DNA of 64,000 nt from Dyadobacter sp. CY343. Lineage in GTDB: Bacteria; Bacteroidota; Bacteroidia; Cytophagales; Spirosomataceae. The stretch covers positions 455,218 to 519,217 of the forward strand of contig NZ_JAJUXK010000005.1 in assembly GCF_021390335.1 (NCBI RefSeq). The letters are read 5' to 3'. The notes beneath the pieces are model-generated. The model did not search any database, was not told the origin of the DNA, and worked only from the letters and a program-made list of their open reading frames with translations. Made by a program: the position numbers and the translations under genes. Positions 18,500 to 27,364 of the stretch are shown piece after piece; position 1 is the first letter of the stretch; each line of letters begins with the position of its first letter.

Positions 18500-18630
18500 T
18501 CTGATTTATTGTTTAACGGGATAGGGAAGATGAACTGGCGAGAAGATAGTTGTCGCAAATTCCTGCAAACTTCGTTAAACAACCTATCAGAAGATATAGT
18601 AAAATTATGATAAGCGTGCAAGGCGGTTCT

Positions 18631-18650
18631 ACCTTGCGCAAGTGCAAGGT
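18631..18650. promoter_or_regulatory. Inverted repeat upstream of the NarL-type regulator
   Basis: ACCTTGC (18631-18637) and GCAAGGT (18644-18650) form a seven-base dyad with a six-base spacer, and a third half-site GCAAGG lies just upstream at 18618-18623. It sits about 60 bases before the regulator start in the divergent interval, a position suited to an operator. The binding protein is unknown. Confidence 0.4.
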
Positions 18651-18708
18651 GTTTTCAATATCTTTACAACGTTTAGTGAAATAGTTTTATAGAATTGAAG
18701 GCTTTGAT

Positions 18709-19362
18709 ATGCCCAACATATTGATTGTAGATGACCATCCCATGATCTGTTTTGGCATGGGGGCCATGGCTGAAAGTATTGCAGATGATGTTACTTTATT
18801 TTTTGCCAATTCCTTCCAAAAAGCGATTGACCAGCACTGCCGGCAGCAAATGGATTTGATAATTCTCGACCTGGGGCTGCCCGGGGGGCTTGGTGTTGAA
18901 ATGATCAGGCGTTTCAAGGCGGTGCAGCCGGACATTAATATCCTGATCTGTACCTCACGTGATGAATTGTTCAACGCGCCTATCTATATTCAGAGCGGGG
19001 CAAAAGGATTTCTCCACAAATACAGCACCGAAGCTGAGACCAAAAACGCTATTAAGACCGTCCTGGAAGGTAAAAAGTATGTCAGTCAGGCTGTACATAA
19101 ACTGATGGTCAGCAATTTGGTAAACAATGAACCGCTTCCGGTGGACCCGATCCGCGCATTGTCGCCGCGGGAAAGACAGGTCCTGGCGTTGTTGCTGAAA
19201 GGCAAGTGGCTCAAAGAAATCGCGCAGGAACTGAATGTCGCCGTGCCGACTGTTGGTACGCAGAAAGCCAAAATATTCCAGAAGCTCAATGTTACCAATA
19301 TGGTGGAGCTTTCCCGGAAAATGGATGCCTATTACGAGAATGACAAATTGGATCTGGTTTGA
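18709..19362 (+). CDS. NarL/FixJ-family response regulator
   Basis: 217 residues. The receiver domain (1-125) has the acidic pocket in ILIVDDHPM, the phospho-acceptor in LIILDLGLPGG, a Thr-Ser switch region in ILICTSRDE and the Lys of FLHKYST. The C-terminal LuxR-type helix-turn-helix (about 148-210) reads LSPRERQVLALLLKGKWLKEI, then VPTVGTQKAKIFQKL. It is complete, unlike the divergent receiver at 18050. The converging histidine kinase at 19412-20803 is a plausible partner. Confidence 0.92.
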   Translation: MPNILIVDDHPMICFGMGAMAESIADDVTLFFANSFQKAIDQHCRQQMDLIILDLGLPGGLGVEMIRRFKAVQPDINILICTSRDELFNAPIYIQSGAKGFLHKYSTEAETKNAIKTVLEGKKYVSQAVHKLMVSNLVNNEPLPVDPIRALSPRERQVLALLLKGKWLKEIAQELNVAVPTVGTQKAKIFQKLNVTNMVELSRKMDAYYENDKLDLV

Positions 19363-19411
19363 AGTAGTTTTTGCAGGGTTATTCAATTCCAAGATCAGCA
19401 TTCCTGATACT

Positions 19412-20803
19412 TCAAGCGGGAGCAACGGCAGGGATTTTTAGAAAAAAGGTTGTTCCGCCGGGGCCGGTTTCGAATAACAGATCTCCTCCCAGCGCCGCTG
19501 CATATTGTTTGGAAAGAGGCAGCCCGATCGCCCCGGAGCGCGAGACATTTCTGGCGGACTGGTTCCAGCTTTGCAGTATTTCCTGCTGCACTTTTTCAGG
19601 AATCCCCGGGCCATTGTCAGCCACCTGAAAAACGTGATATCCCTCCTGATATTGGTATGAAAAGCGTATAAAGGCGTCGCTCCCCGCATATTTCACCGCA
19701 TTATTGATAAGGTTTCTGATAACGGTGGTGTACAGGTGCTGATTGGCATTGATATGCAGCTTTTCGGGAATTGAAACCTCGATCCGCTGGCCGTTTGACC
19801 GGGCGATATCGCTGTATACATCCAATGTTTCGCTCATCGCCTCCCAAATAGAAAAAGAGGTGACCATATCAAAGGAATAAAGTCCGTTTTCAGTTTTGGT
19901 AATTTCTAGCAGGTTTGTCAAAAGGCTTTGCGTGTTCACAACAGATTTACGCATTTCACCGGTAAAAATTTTGATTTCGGAAGGGCTCAGCTCGTGCGTG
20001 TCCATGATGTAAAGCGCATGTTGCAAATTGGCCAGGGGCGTGTGATAATCATGAGAAATGATAGAAATTAACCTTGCTTTCTCCTCGTGCAGCTCATCCA
20101 GTAAAGAGGCTCGTGCCTCGGCATTTTCCTTTTCAGTTGTGTAGTTTTTGATGATATATCCCAGGCCAGAGAGCATCAGAATGATCGTGACGGCATAAGT
20201 AGAAGCAATGTCTATGAAATGCTCGGTCCTGTCCGCATAGTGGGTGAGTACAAATGCAGGACTGTCGTATTCGGAAAGCAGGAGCCCGGCTACGGTACCC
20301 AGATTTACAAGCGTCAGCAATACGTATTCTTTCCTCGGCACTATGGCCAGCGACAGGAAAAAGACAATACTGAAAGAAAGCAAAGTTGAGCCGGCAATGC
20401 CCGCACTCAGCCGATAACTGATCACAAAAAATCCGTGAATGAGCAGGATATAGACCTTCATGGACAATGCAGTCCGGTTTCTGAACCTGGAAATGTAAAG
20501 CAGGAAAATTTGAAGCGGAATCAGCAGTAGCGTGATCACGGCATAAGATACCATTTGCTGGATAGCACTGAAAATCAGTACATAAAACATCACCGCGATC
20601 GTAGTTATGCAAACAAAGTGGTAAATGCGGGTTTGTAAAGACAGATCGTCCGGTTGCCCTATCAGGTGCTGCCCGCGATTTCGGATCGAAGCAATCAGGG
20701 ATTTCAGGGAATTCAAAATAGCAGAAGAATTAGTAAAGAAATCGGCTAAAAGTATGATATAGCGCTTTAACAAGTGACAAGATGAAACACCAGGTTTGCT
20801 CAT
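19412..20803 (-). CDS. Membrane sensor histidine kinase
   Basis: 463 residues. About six membrane helices lie between residues 60 and 225 (for example ITTIAVMFYVLIFSAI, TYAVTIILMLSGLGYII), then a short coiled coil (EKENAEARASLLDELHEEKA), the H-box IISHDYHTPLANLQHAL, the N-box NLINNAVKYAG and the G-boxes VADNGPGIP and IGLPLSKQYAAALGG. No separate periplasmic sensor domain is obvious; the membrane helices probably are the sensor. It converges with the NarL-type regulator, which is the nearest candidate partner. Confidence 0.9.
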   Translation of the reverse strand: MSKPGVSSCHLLKRYIILLADFFTNSSAILNSLKSLIASIRNRGQHLIGQPDDLSLQTRIYHFVCITTIAVMFYVLIFSAIQQMVSYAVITLLLIPLQIFLLYISRFRNRTALSMKVYILLIHGFFVISYRLSAGIAGSTLLSFSIVFFLSLAIVPRKEYVLLTLVNLGTVAGLLLSEYDSPAFVLTHYADRTEHFIDIASTYAVTIILMLSGLGYIIKNYTTEKENAEARASLLDELHEEKARLISIISHDYHTPLANLQHALYIMDTHELSPSEIKIFTGEMRKSVVNTQSLLTNLLEITKTENGLYSFDMVTSFSIWEAMSETLDVYSDIARSNGQRIEVSIPEKLHINANQHLYTTVIRNLINNAVKYAGSDAFIRFSYQYQEGYHVFQVADNGPGIPEKVQQEILQSWNQSARNVSRSGAIGLPLSKQYAAALGGDLLFETGPGGTTFFLKIPAVAPA

Positions 20804-20906
20804 CTTTCAACGAAGTTATATGTTTTTAGAGCAGGATTAGGGAATGCTTTTTTAACTTAGTAGTCATCAGAGTGAAATCTTCCTGCCGCCCATTTATTTT
20901 TAAAAC

Positions 20907-21485
20907 ATGATGATAAACCGTAAACACCTCCTGCTGATCTTCTTCTTTGCAACGTTTCTGGCAAGCTGTCAGGATAAAGAAAAAGAGCGGGAACTTGCTG
21001 CGCGCGAGCAGCAGATCCTGGATCGGGAAAAAGCATTTGCTTTGAAAGAGGCTGATTATCAGTCACTGTTAAAAATGCGCGATAGTCTTCTCACCAAAAT
21101 TGACACAACTACTATTACTATCCAGCAGTGGCCGGATGAGATCGCCGGCGCGTGGAGTGCCAAGTCAGTTTGCCGCGAGTCCAATTGCAGCGAATATGTG
21201 ATCGGCGACCAGCGTTCCAATACCTGGGAATTTATCAGTGACTCCACCGGACTTTATACCCGGGTTATCAATAACAACCAGATAGTCAGGGTCTATTCCG
21301 CCAGATTTGACAGCACCAGCATTTACCTCCAATTTAAAAGCGATACCTCGGCCACCAAAAACATGGAAATCAGCGTCGATCTGAAGAGAGAAAATCCAAC
21401 GCTCTTAAAAGGGTCGCAGACTACCGGCATTGATAAAGCCTGTACTGCCCAGTTTTCAATGGAACTCACACGCTTAAACCGATAG
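20907..21485 (+). CDS. Uncharacterised lipoprotein with coiled coil
   Basis: 192 residues with a lipoprotein signal (LLLIFFFATFLASC), followed at once by a highly charged coiled coil (QDKEKERELAAREQQILDRE). The C-terminal part (AGAWSAKSVCRESNCSEYVIGDQ ... TWEFISD) looks like a small beta domain with two Cys residues (CRESNC). Its stop lies two bases before the antiporter start, so the two are likely co-transcribed. No family is recognised; function unknown. Confidence 0.75.
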   Translation: MMINRKHLLLIFFFATFLASCQDKEKERELAAREQQILDREKAFALKEADYQSLLKMRDSLLTKIDTTTITIQQWPDEIAGAWSAKSVCRESNCSEYVIGDQRSNTWEFISDSTGLYTRVINNNQIVRVYSARFDSTSIYLQFKSDTSATKNMEISVDLKRENPTLLKGSQTTGIDKACTAQFSMELTRLNR

Positions 21486-21487
21486 CC

Positions 21488-23614
21488 ATGCACCTTTTAA
21501 ATATTCATATCGGCAGCCTGCCTATTGAAGATCCGGTATTGAAGTTTTTGCTGGAATTGATCATCATTCTCGGCGCCCCGCTTTTGCTTAACAAGATCAA
21601 AGTGCCTCATTTACTGGGACTTCTGATTGCCGGCGCGTTGGTCGGGCCCAATGGGCTGAACCTCCTTTCCCGGGACAGCAGTGTAGTGGTGACGGGTACC
21701 ACCGGCCTGCTTTATATTATGTTCCTGGCCGGGCTTGAAATCGATATGGGCGATTTCAAAAAGAATATGGGCAAGAGTGTGACTTTCACCGCATTCACCT
21801 TCATCGTACCATTTGTATTGGGGATGATCGGCGGCTATTACATATTGAATTTCTCGTTGTTGACCTCCGTATTATTTGCCAGTCTTTTCTCTTCCCACAC
21901 ACTGATATCCTATCCGATCGTCAGCAAAATGGGTATTTCAAAGAATTTGTCTGTCAATATCACTGTAGGAGGTACGATGCTCACCGACGTCCTTTCGCTT
22001 TTGGTGCTGGCGGTTGTCGTAGGAATGACGCAGGGAGAGGTCAATACTGCATTCTGGCTGCGCCTGGGGCTTTCTGTGCTCGCATTTGGTTTGACGGTCC
22101 TGCTCGTATTCCCGATCATCGGCAGGTGGTTTTTCAAGAGAGTCGACGATAAGATTTCCCAGTACATATTCGTACTGGTGATGATTTACCTCGCTGCTGT
22201 GCTGGCCGAGTTAGCGGGAATTGAAGCTATTATCGGTGCCTTTTTTGCAGGTCTTGCACTCAATCGTCTGATCCCGCACACTTCTGCATTGATGAACCGC
22301 GTGGAATTTGTAGGGAATGCGATCTTCATACCTTTTTTCCTGATCAGCGTGGGTATGCTGATTGATTTCAGTGTTTTTTTCAAAAGTATTGAAACCCTCG
22401 TTGTGGCGGCGGTGATGCTGGTAGCTTCGATTGGTGGTAAATATGTGGCGGCTATTTTGACCCAGAAAACCTTTAAATTAAGCAAAGACGAAGGAATGCT
22501 GATTTTTGGAATGAGCTCGGCGTCGGCGGCTGCCACGTTGGCGTCTGTAATGGTCGGGTACAACATTATCGTTTCCGAAACCACTGCCGGCGAATCTGTC
22601 CGCTTGCTGAGCGAGCACGTTCTGAATGGTAGTATTCTGCTGATCCTGGTTTCCTGTACGGTATCCTCGTTTGTGTCCATGTCGAGCGCGGCCAGGATTG
22701 CGGCGGCGGATAAAGAAGCGACTGCGTCGGGGATCAGTCCGGAAAGTGAGAGTATTCTGATGGCGATCAACTACGAAGAGAATGTCGAAAAAGTGGTAAA
22801 TCTGAGTTTGCTGATCAAAGCGTCACATAATAAGGACAGACTGTTTGCACTTAATGTGATCAATGACGAAAAGAATGAATCGTCTGTAAAAAATGCGGAA
22901 AAAACGCTGCACATGGCAGTAACGACTGCCGCCGCTGCCGACGTCCAGATCAGGCCGCTGACCAGATATGACAGCGACGTTGCTACCGGGATCAACAATG
23001 TGATTAAGGAACAACGGGTAACAGACCTGGTGCTGGGGTTGCAGACTGAAAAGGGTTTTACGCCGTCGCTGGTTGACAACCTCACCAATGGTTACCTGCA
23101 AAACGATAATGTGAATACGCTGATCTACCATGCTGCGCAGCCTATTTCTACCATTAAAAAATACATCGTACTGATTCCCGCGAAGGCGGATAAGGAGCCG
23201 GGCTTCTTTCAGGCATTACTCCGTGTGTGGAATATAGGAAAATCATCGGGCGCCGAAATGGCGTTTTATACCAGCGAGCCGATCATTGGAATTATCGAAA
23301 GAATAGCTAAAAAATCGGCGATTGAAATGTCCCTGCACGTGATCGACTACTGGGGAGAGGCGGAAGTTGCGGCTACCCGGATTTCGGAAGATGAGGGGCT
23401 CGTCATTTTTATGGCCAAACGGGGAATGGCCTCTTACTTCCCGCGCCTGGGCCTCATGCCCGACTTTCTGAATGAGCACGCGCTCAATAATAATTTTCTG
23501 ATGATCTATCCATTCTCACAACAGAATCCAGACGAAATAGAGAAGCGATCTGTGAGTAACCACGACGATTTCGTTGAGATCGGCCGGATGATCAGCAAGA
23601 TCTTCCCGGGGTAG
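21488..23614 (+). CDS. CPA2-family cation:proton antiporter with C-terminal UspA-like region
   Basis: 708 residues. The first ~400 contain about 12 membrane helices of the Na+/H+ exchanger (KefB/CPA2) fold: LLGLLIAGALVGPNGL, the unwound-helix stretch MFLAGLEIDMGDF, and IEAIIGAFFAGLALNRLIP. The cytoplasmic part (about 430-708) resembles two universal-stress-protein-like domains (ESILMAINYEENVEKVVNLSLLIKA; YIVLIPAKADKEPGFFQALLRVW) rather than a TrkA-N domain. It probably exchanges Na+ or K+ for protons at the inner membrane. It is directly downstream of the lipoprotein and 48 bases before a DUF202 gene. Confidence 0.9.
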   Translation: MHLLNIHIGSLPIEDPVLKFLLELIIILGAPLLLNKIKVPHLLGLLIAGALVGPNGLNLLSRDSSVVVTGTTGLLYIMFLAGLEIDMGDFKKNMGKSVTFTAFTFIVPFVLGMIGGYYILNFSLLTSVLFASLFSSHTLISYPIVSKMGISKNLSVNITVGGTMLTDVLSLLVLAVVVGMTQGEVNTAFWLRLGLSVLAFGLTVLLVFPIIGRWFFKRVDDKISQYIFVLVMIYLAAVLAELAGIEAIIGAFFAGLALNRLIPHTSALMNRVEFVGNAIFIPFFLISVGMLIDFSVFFKSIETLVVAAVMLVASIGGKYVAAILTQKTFKLSKDEGMLIFGMSSASAAATLASVMVGYNIIVSETTAGESVRLLSEHVLNGSILLILVSCTVSSFVSMSSAARIAAADKEATASGISPESESILMAINYEENVEKVVNLSLLIKASHNKDRLFALNVINDEKNESSVKNAEKTLHMAVTTAAAADVQIRPLTRYDSDVATGINNVIKEQRVTDLVLGLQTEKGFTPSLVDNLTNGYLQNDNVNTLIYHAAQPISTIKKYIVLIPAKADKEPGFFQALLRVWNIGKSSGAEMAFYTSEPIIGIIERIAKKSAIEMSLHVIDYWGEAEVAATRISEDEGLVIFMAKRGMASYFPRLGLMPDFLNEHALNNNFLMIYPFSQQNPDEIEKRSVSNHDDFVEIGRMISKIFPG

Positions 23615-23662
23615 TTGGACGACAAAAGTGATAACAATTAAATTTAAAAAGACGAATAGACA

Positions 23663-24055
23663 ATGAACTCTGAAAAAGACAACGATCCATCGCCTTTCAA
23701 GCCCAATGATCACCTGGCCAATGAGCGGACTTACCTTGCCTGGGTCAGGACAGGGATTGGAATTATGGCATTCGGGTTTGTAGTTGTCAAGTTCTCGCTG
23801 TTTGTGAAACAAATTGGTATTGTGTTAAATACGAAGGTAACCGCGCCTTCTCAGGGATATTCGTCGGTTATCGGGATTATCCTGGTCGCCCTCGGTACGC
23901 TCTCGATCCTGTTCGCCTTCATGCAGTACCGCAGGACTGAAGTGCAGCTCAAAACGGGACGTTATCAACCTACAACTTTACTGACAACCCTTCTTACCAG
24001 TGTTATTTTTCTGATCAGTATGCTCCTGATCGCTTACCTGCTGCAAAGCGTATAA
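23663..24055 (+). CDS. DUF202/YidH-family small membrane protein
   Basis: 130 residues with the DUF202 signature NDHLANERTYLAWVRTGIGI followed by AFGFVVVKFSLF, a second helix (GIILVALGTLSILFAFMQYRR) and a third (SVIFLISMLLIAYLLQSV). Family members are three-helix inner-membrane proteins of unknown function. It follows the antiporter closely and is probably in the same transcript. Confidence 0.88.
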   Translation: MNSEKDNDPSPFKPNDHLANERTYLAWVRTGIGIMAFGFVVVKFSLFVKQIGIVLNTKVTAPSQGYSSVIGIILVALGTLSILFAFMQYRRTEVQLKTGRYQPTTLLTTLLTSVIFLISMLLIAYLLQSV

Positions 24056-24078
24056 ACGTGCTCAAATGCATTTATATC

Positions 24079-24108
24079 TTGGGTGGCAATAGCGAATTCT
24101 TAACTTTG
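24079..24108 (+). promoter_or_regulatory. Bacteroidota-type promoter of gdhA
   Basis: TAACTTTG at 24101-24108 matches the -7 consensus TAnnTTTG exactly, and TTG at 24079-24081 lies 19 bases before it in the -33 place. Transcription would begin near 24115, about 50 bases before the gene. Confidence 0.55.
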
Positions 24109-24164
24109 AATATTCTGACACCACTACTAACGAGAGACCTTTTGTATTACTAACCACACCAACA

Positions 24165-25502
24165 GTGACTTCAGTACAATCTTTTATGACCCGGATCATC
24201 GATCGGAATCCGGGTGAAAATGAGTTTCACCAGGCTGTCCGGGAGGTCGCCGATACTATTATTCCATTTATTGAGGATAAACCGCATTACCGGAAAGCGA
24301 AAATTCTGGAACGTATTGCGGAGCCTGAGCGCGTCATCATTTTCAGGGTTCCCTGGATGAACGATCTGGGCGAAGTGGAGATTAACCGGGGTTACCGTGT
24401 GCAGATGAATAGTGCAATCGGACCTTACAAAGGCGGTTTGCGTTTCCATCCTTCCGTAAATCTCGGTACACTGAAATTCCTTGCTTTCGAGCAAATCTTC
24501 AAGAACAGCCTGACCCAGCTTCCAATGGGAGGCGGAAAGGGAGGCGCTGATTTTGATCCGAAAGGGCGGTCGGACCGGGAGGTTATGTTCTTTTGCCAAA
24601 GCTTCATGACCGAACTTTTCCGTCATATCAGCTCAGATAACGATGTTCCTGCGGGCGATATCGGGGTAGGAGCGAGGGAGATCGGCTTTTTGTTTGGTCA
24701 ATATAAACGACTTAAAAACGAGTTTACCGGCGTCTTAACCGGCAAAGGTGCAAGCTACGGCGGAAGCCTGATCCGCCCGGAAGCGACGGGCTATGGCGTT
24801 GTTTACTTTGTGGAGCAAATGCTGAAACAGCGCCGCGACAGTATCAAAGGAAAAAGGGTAGTCATTTCCGGATCGGGCAACGTGGCACAGTACACCCTCG
24901 AAAAGTGCATTGAGCTGGGTGCCAAAGTCGTAACGCTTTCTGATTCATCGGGTTATATCTACGACGAGAATGGGATCGATGCGGAAAAATTTGCCTACAT
25001 CATGCATTTGAAAAATGAAGAGCGCGGGCGGATCAACTCGTATGCAGAGAAGTTCGGCTGTGAGTTTGTTTCCGGAAAAACGCCTTGGGAAGTTCCATGT
25101 GATATTGCCCTGCCGAATGCCACACAGAACGAACTTGACGCAAAAGATGCGCAGCTGTTGATCAAAAACGGCTGTTATTGTGTCGCAGAAGGCGCGAATA
25201 TGCCCTGCACGCCCGAAGCGATCGAGGTATTTGAGAATAATGATATTCTGTATGCGCCGGGAAAAGCCGCAAATGCAGGCGGCGTGGCCGTTTCAGGATT
25301 GGAAATGTCACAAAATTCGCTCCGCTTATCCTGGTCCCGCGAGGAGGTAGACAGGAAATTACACGAGATTATTTTAAATATCCATTCAACCTGCCTGCGT
25401 TACGGACGCAAGCCCGACGGCCGCATCAGCTATTTGCAAGGCGCCAATATAGGTGGCTTTGTAAGAGTAGCTGACGCTATGCTGGCGCAGGGATTGGTGT
25501 AA
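24165..25502 (+). CDS. gdhA: NADP-type glutamate dehydrogenase
   Basis: 445 residues, the length of the hexameric NADP-type enzyme. Visible motifs: YRVQMNSAIGPYKGGLRFHP (substrate binding), LPMGGGKGGADFDPKG with the catalytic Lys, DVPAGDIGVGAREIGF, and the dinucleotide fold VVISGSGNVAQYTLEK. It aminates 2-oxoglutarate to glutamate with NAD(P)H in the cytoplasm. The start at 24165 is GTG; an ATG eight codons later (24189) is a possible alternative, but the GTG keeps a longer conserved N-terminus. It has its own promoter and ends in a hairpin. Confidence 0.95.
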   Translation: MTSVQSFMTRIIDRNPGENEFHQAVREVADTIIPFIEDKPHYRKAKILERIAEPERVIIFRVPWMNDLGEVEINRGYRVQMNSAIGPYKGGLRFHPSVNLGTLKFLAFEQIFKNSLTQLPMGGGKGGADFDPKGRSDREVMFFCQSFMTELFRHISSDNDVPAGDIGVGAREIGFLFGQYKRLKNEFTGVLTGKGASYGGSLIRPEATGYGVVYFVEQMLKQRRDSIKGKRVVISGSGNVAQYTLEKCIELGAKVVTLSDSSGYIYDENGIDAEKFAYIMHLKNEERGRINSYAEKFGCEFVSGKTPWEVPCDIALPNATQNELDAKDAQLLIKNGCYCVAEGANMPCTPEAIEVFENNDILYAPGKAANAGGVAVSGLEMSQNSLRLSWSREEVDRKLHEIILNIHSTCLRYGRKPDGRISYLQGANIGGFVRVADAMLAQGLV

Positions 25503-25508
25503 ATAACA

Positions 25509-25554
25509 ACAACCCCGGCTGCACTTTCGATCGAAGGCGTAACCGGGGTTGTTT
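25509..25554. terminator. Bidirectional terminator between gdhA and the GNAT-nitrilase gene
   Basis: Eleven-base arms AACAACCCCGG / CCGGGGTTGTT separated by a 24-base loop that itself contains the short palindrome TTCGATCGAA. It lies between two converging stop codons. Confidence 0.8.
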
Positions 25555-25574
25555 ATGTTAATTTTGCAGCGTCC

Positions 25575-27164
25575 TTACTTATCCTGCCCCTCAATTCTAC
25601 GCATGATGGAATAAATATCGGTCCGCCGGTCTTTCAGGTTCCTTACACTTCCAAACTGATTCAGTTCCCGCAGCATATCAATATCGACGTCTGCGATCAG
25701 GATCATTTCTGTATTTGGTGTCGCTTCGGCTTTGATTCCATTGGTAGGAAACGAAAAGTCGCAGGGCGTAAATACCATAGACTGGGCGTATTGAATATCC
25801 ATGTTATGCACTTTTGGCAAGTTGCCCACGCTGCCTGCAATGGCCACGTAACATTCATTTTCGATCGCCCGCGCCTGGGCACAGTTCCTTACTCGCGAAT
25901 ACCCGTTTTGGGTGTCTGTCAAAAATGGCACAAAAAGGATATTCATTCCTTCGTCGGCCAGAATGCGGCTTAGTTCGGGAAATTCTACGTCGTAGCAAAT
26001 CAGAATTCCTATTTTCCCGCAGTCGGTATTGAAGGTTTTCAGGCTGTTGCCGCCCTGCATTCCCCACACTTTGGCTTCATCGGGCGTAACGTGCAACTTT
26101 TCAAACCGTTCTACCCCGCCGTCCCTTTTGCACAGGTAGCCCACATTGTACAGACTGTTTCCAACCACCTCCGGCATGCTCCCGGTAATGATATTGATAT
26201 TGTAGGAGATCGCCAGCTCAGAAAAGCGGTTGACGATCTTTTCTGTAAATTCTGCCAGCTTTCGGATCGCGTCCGGCTCTGCAAGATGGTTATAGTCCGA
26301 CATCAGCGGCGCATTGAAAAACTCGGGGAACAAGGCGAAATCACACCGGTAACCCGATACTGCATCCACGAAATATTCCACCTGCTGCATCAGTTCGTCG
26401 AAATCGCTGTACAATCGCATCTGCCATTGTATCAGTCCTAACCGGATAATCGACTTTTTAAATGCGGCCTGATCCGAGATTTTCTCGTAATAAACGTTGT
26501 CCCATTCAAGCAGCACTGCGTATTCATTCGAATCTTTATCGCCTTCCAGATATCCCTGCAATATCCTCGCCGGGTGGAAATCGTTAGATAATTGAAAGTT
26601 GAGGACAGGATCGTGAATATCCTTGTTTCTCACTTTTTCAATATATTCTTTTGGGGAAATTGAATGTGAATACTGGTGGTAATTCGGGATCCGGCCTCCG
26701 AATACGATCCCTTTCAGATTAAGTTTCTCGCAAAGCTCTTTCCTGTAATCATACAAGCGCCTGCCTAACCGAAGTCCGCGGTATTTGGGACGAATGAATA
26801 CATCGATCCCGTAAAGAATATCGCCTTTGTCGGTGTGGGTATTAAAACTGTAATTGCCCGTTATCGCCTTGTAAGTATGTTTGGAGTCGACTTTTTCGTA
26901 ATCCACTATGATTGATAATGCGCAGCCCGCCAGCTCATTATCGACTCTGATACCCACCTGGCCTTCATGAAAAATGTTGGTCAGTGTTTTGATATGATGT
27001 TCTTTCCAATACGCGTCGGGCATGCTGGAATAGGTCTCGATCATCATTTCCTTGATCTCCTGGTAGTCTTCGGGCTTCAAAAATACCAGCTCGATATTCT
27101 CAATTGTCTTGTTGTCTTTGTTTGGTTCCATGGTATTTTGCTCCGGTTTGCCTGTCTCGTTCAT
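25575..27164 (-). CDS. GNAT acetyltransferase-nitrilase (carbon-nitrogen hydrolase) fusion
   Basis: About 529 residues. The N-terminal GNAT domain (about 20-230) has the acetyl-CoA loop RPKYRGLRLGRRLYDYRKEL. The C-terminal carbon-nitrogen hydrolase domain (about 240-520) has the triad Glu in ALFPEFFNAP, Lys in EKLHVTPDE and Cys in GILICYDVEFPE. Bifunctional proteins of this kind are widespread in bacteria but their substrate is not established. The ATG at 27164 is chosen because an upstream in-frame codon at 27239 lies inside a terminator hairpin; an ATG at 27131 is also possible. Confidence 0.88.
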   Translation of the reverse strand: MNETGKPEQNTMEPNKDNKTIENIELVFLKPEDYQEIKEMMIETYSSMPDAYWKEHHIKTLTNIFHEGQVGIRVDNELAGCALSIIVDYEKVDSKHTYKAITGNYSFNTHTDKGDILYGIDVFIRPKYRGLRLGRRLYDYRKELCEKLNLKGIVFGGRIPNYHQYSHSISPKEYIEKVRNKDIHDPVLNFQLSNDFHPARILQGYLEGDKDSNEYAVLLEWDNVYYEKISDQAAFKKSIIRLGLIQWQMRLYSDFDELMQQVEYFVDAVSGYRCDFALFPEFFNAPLMSDYNHLAEPDAIRKLAEFTEKIVNRFSELAISYNINIITGSMPEVVGNSLYNVGYLCKRDGGVERFEKLHVTPDEAKVWGMQGGNSLKTFNTDCGKIGILICYDVEFPELSRILADEGMNILFVPFLTDTQNGYSRVRNCAQARAIENECYVAIAGSVGNLPKVHNMDIQYAQSMVFTPCDFSFPTNGIKAEATPNTEMILIADVDIDMLRELNQFGSVRNLKDRRTDIYSIMRRIEGQDK

Positions 27165-27228
27165 GTTCAGGCCGGGGACTGATTTTGTGATAGCTGGTTG
27201 ATTTAAATGGTCTGTTCCTGAAAAAACA

Positions 27229-27258
27229 AAACCCTGCAAATCAATTTTCGCAGGGTTT
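27229..27258 (-). terminator. Terminator of the susC-susD-cytochrome operon
   Basis: Nine-base arms AAACCCTGC / GCAGGGTTT with a 12-base loop. On the minus strand the hairpin is followed by TTGTTTTTTC, typical of rho-independent termination. It lies about 105 bases after the stop at 27365. Confidence 0.8.
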
Positions 27259-27364
27259 GATCGATTTCAATTTCACGCAAAGGTACCAATTGTCGACGTT
27301 AATATATTATTTCTTCTGTCCGGCTTTCGTCAATCACATCATATTTTACGGCCGCCCGGTGAAG

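Noticed and set aside
22186..22770. 194-codon minus-strand frame
   Set aside because: Antisense to the antiporter membrane helices; Ser/Thr/Ala-rich shadow.
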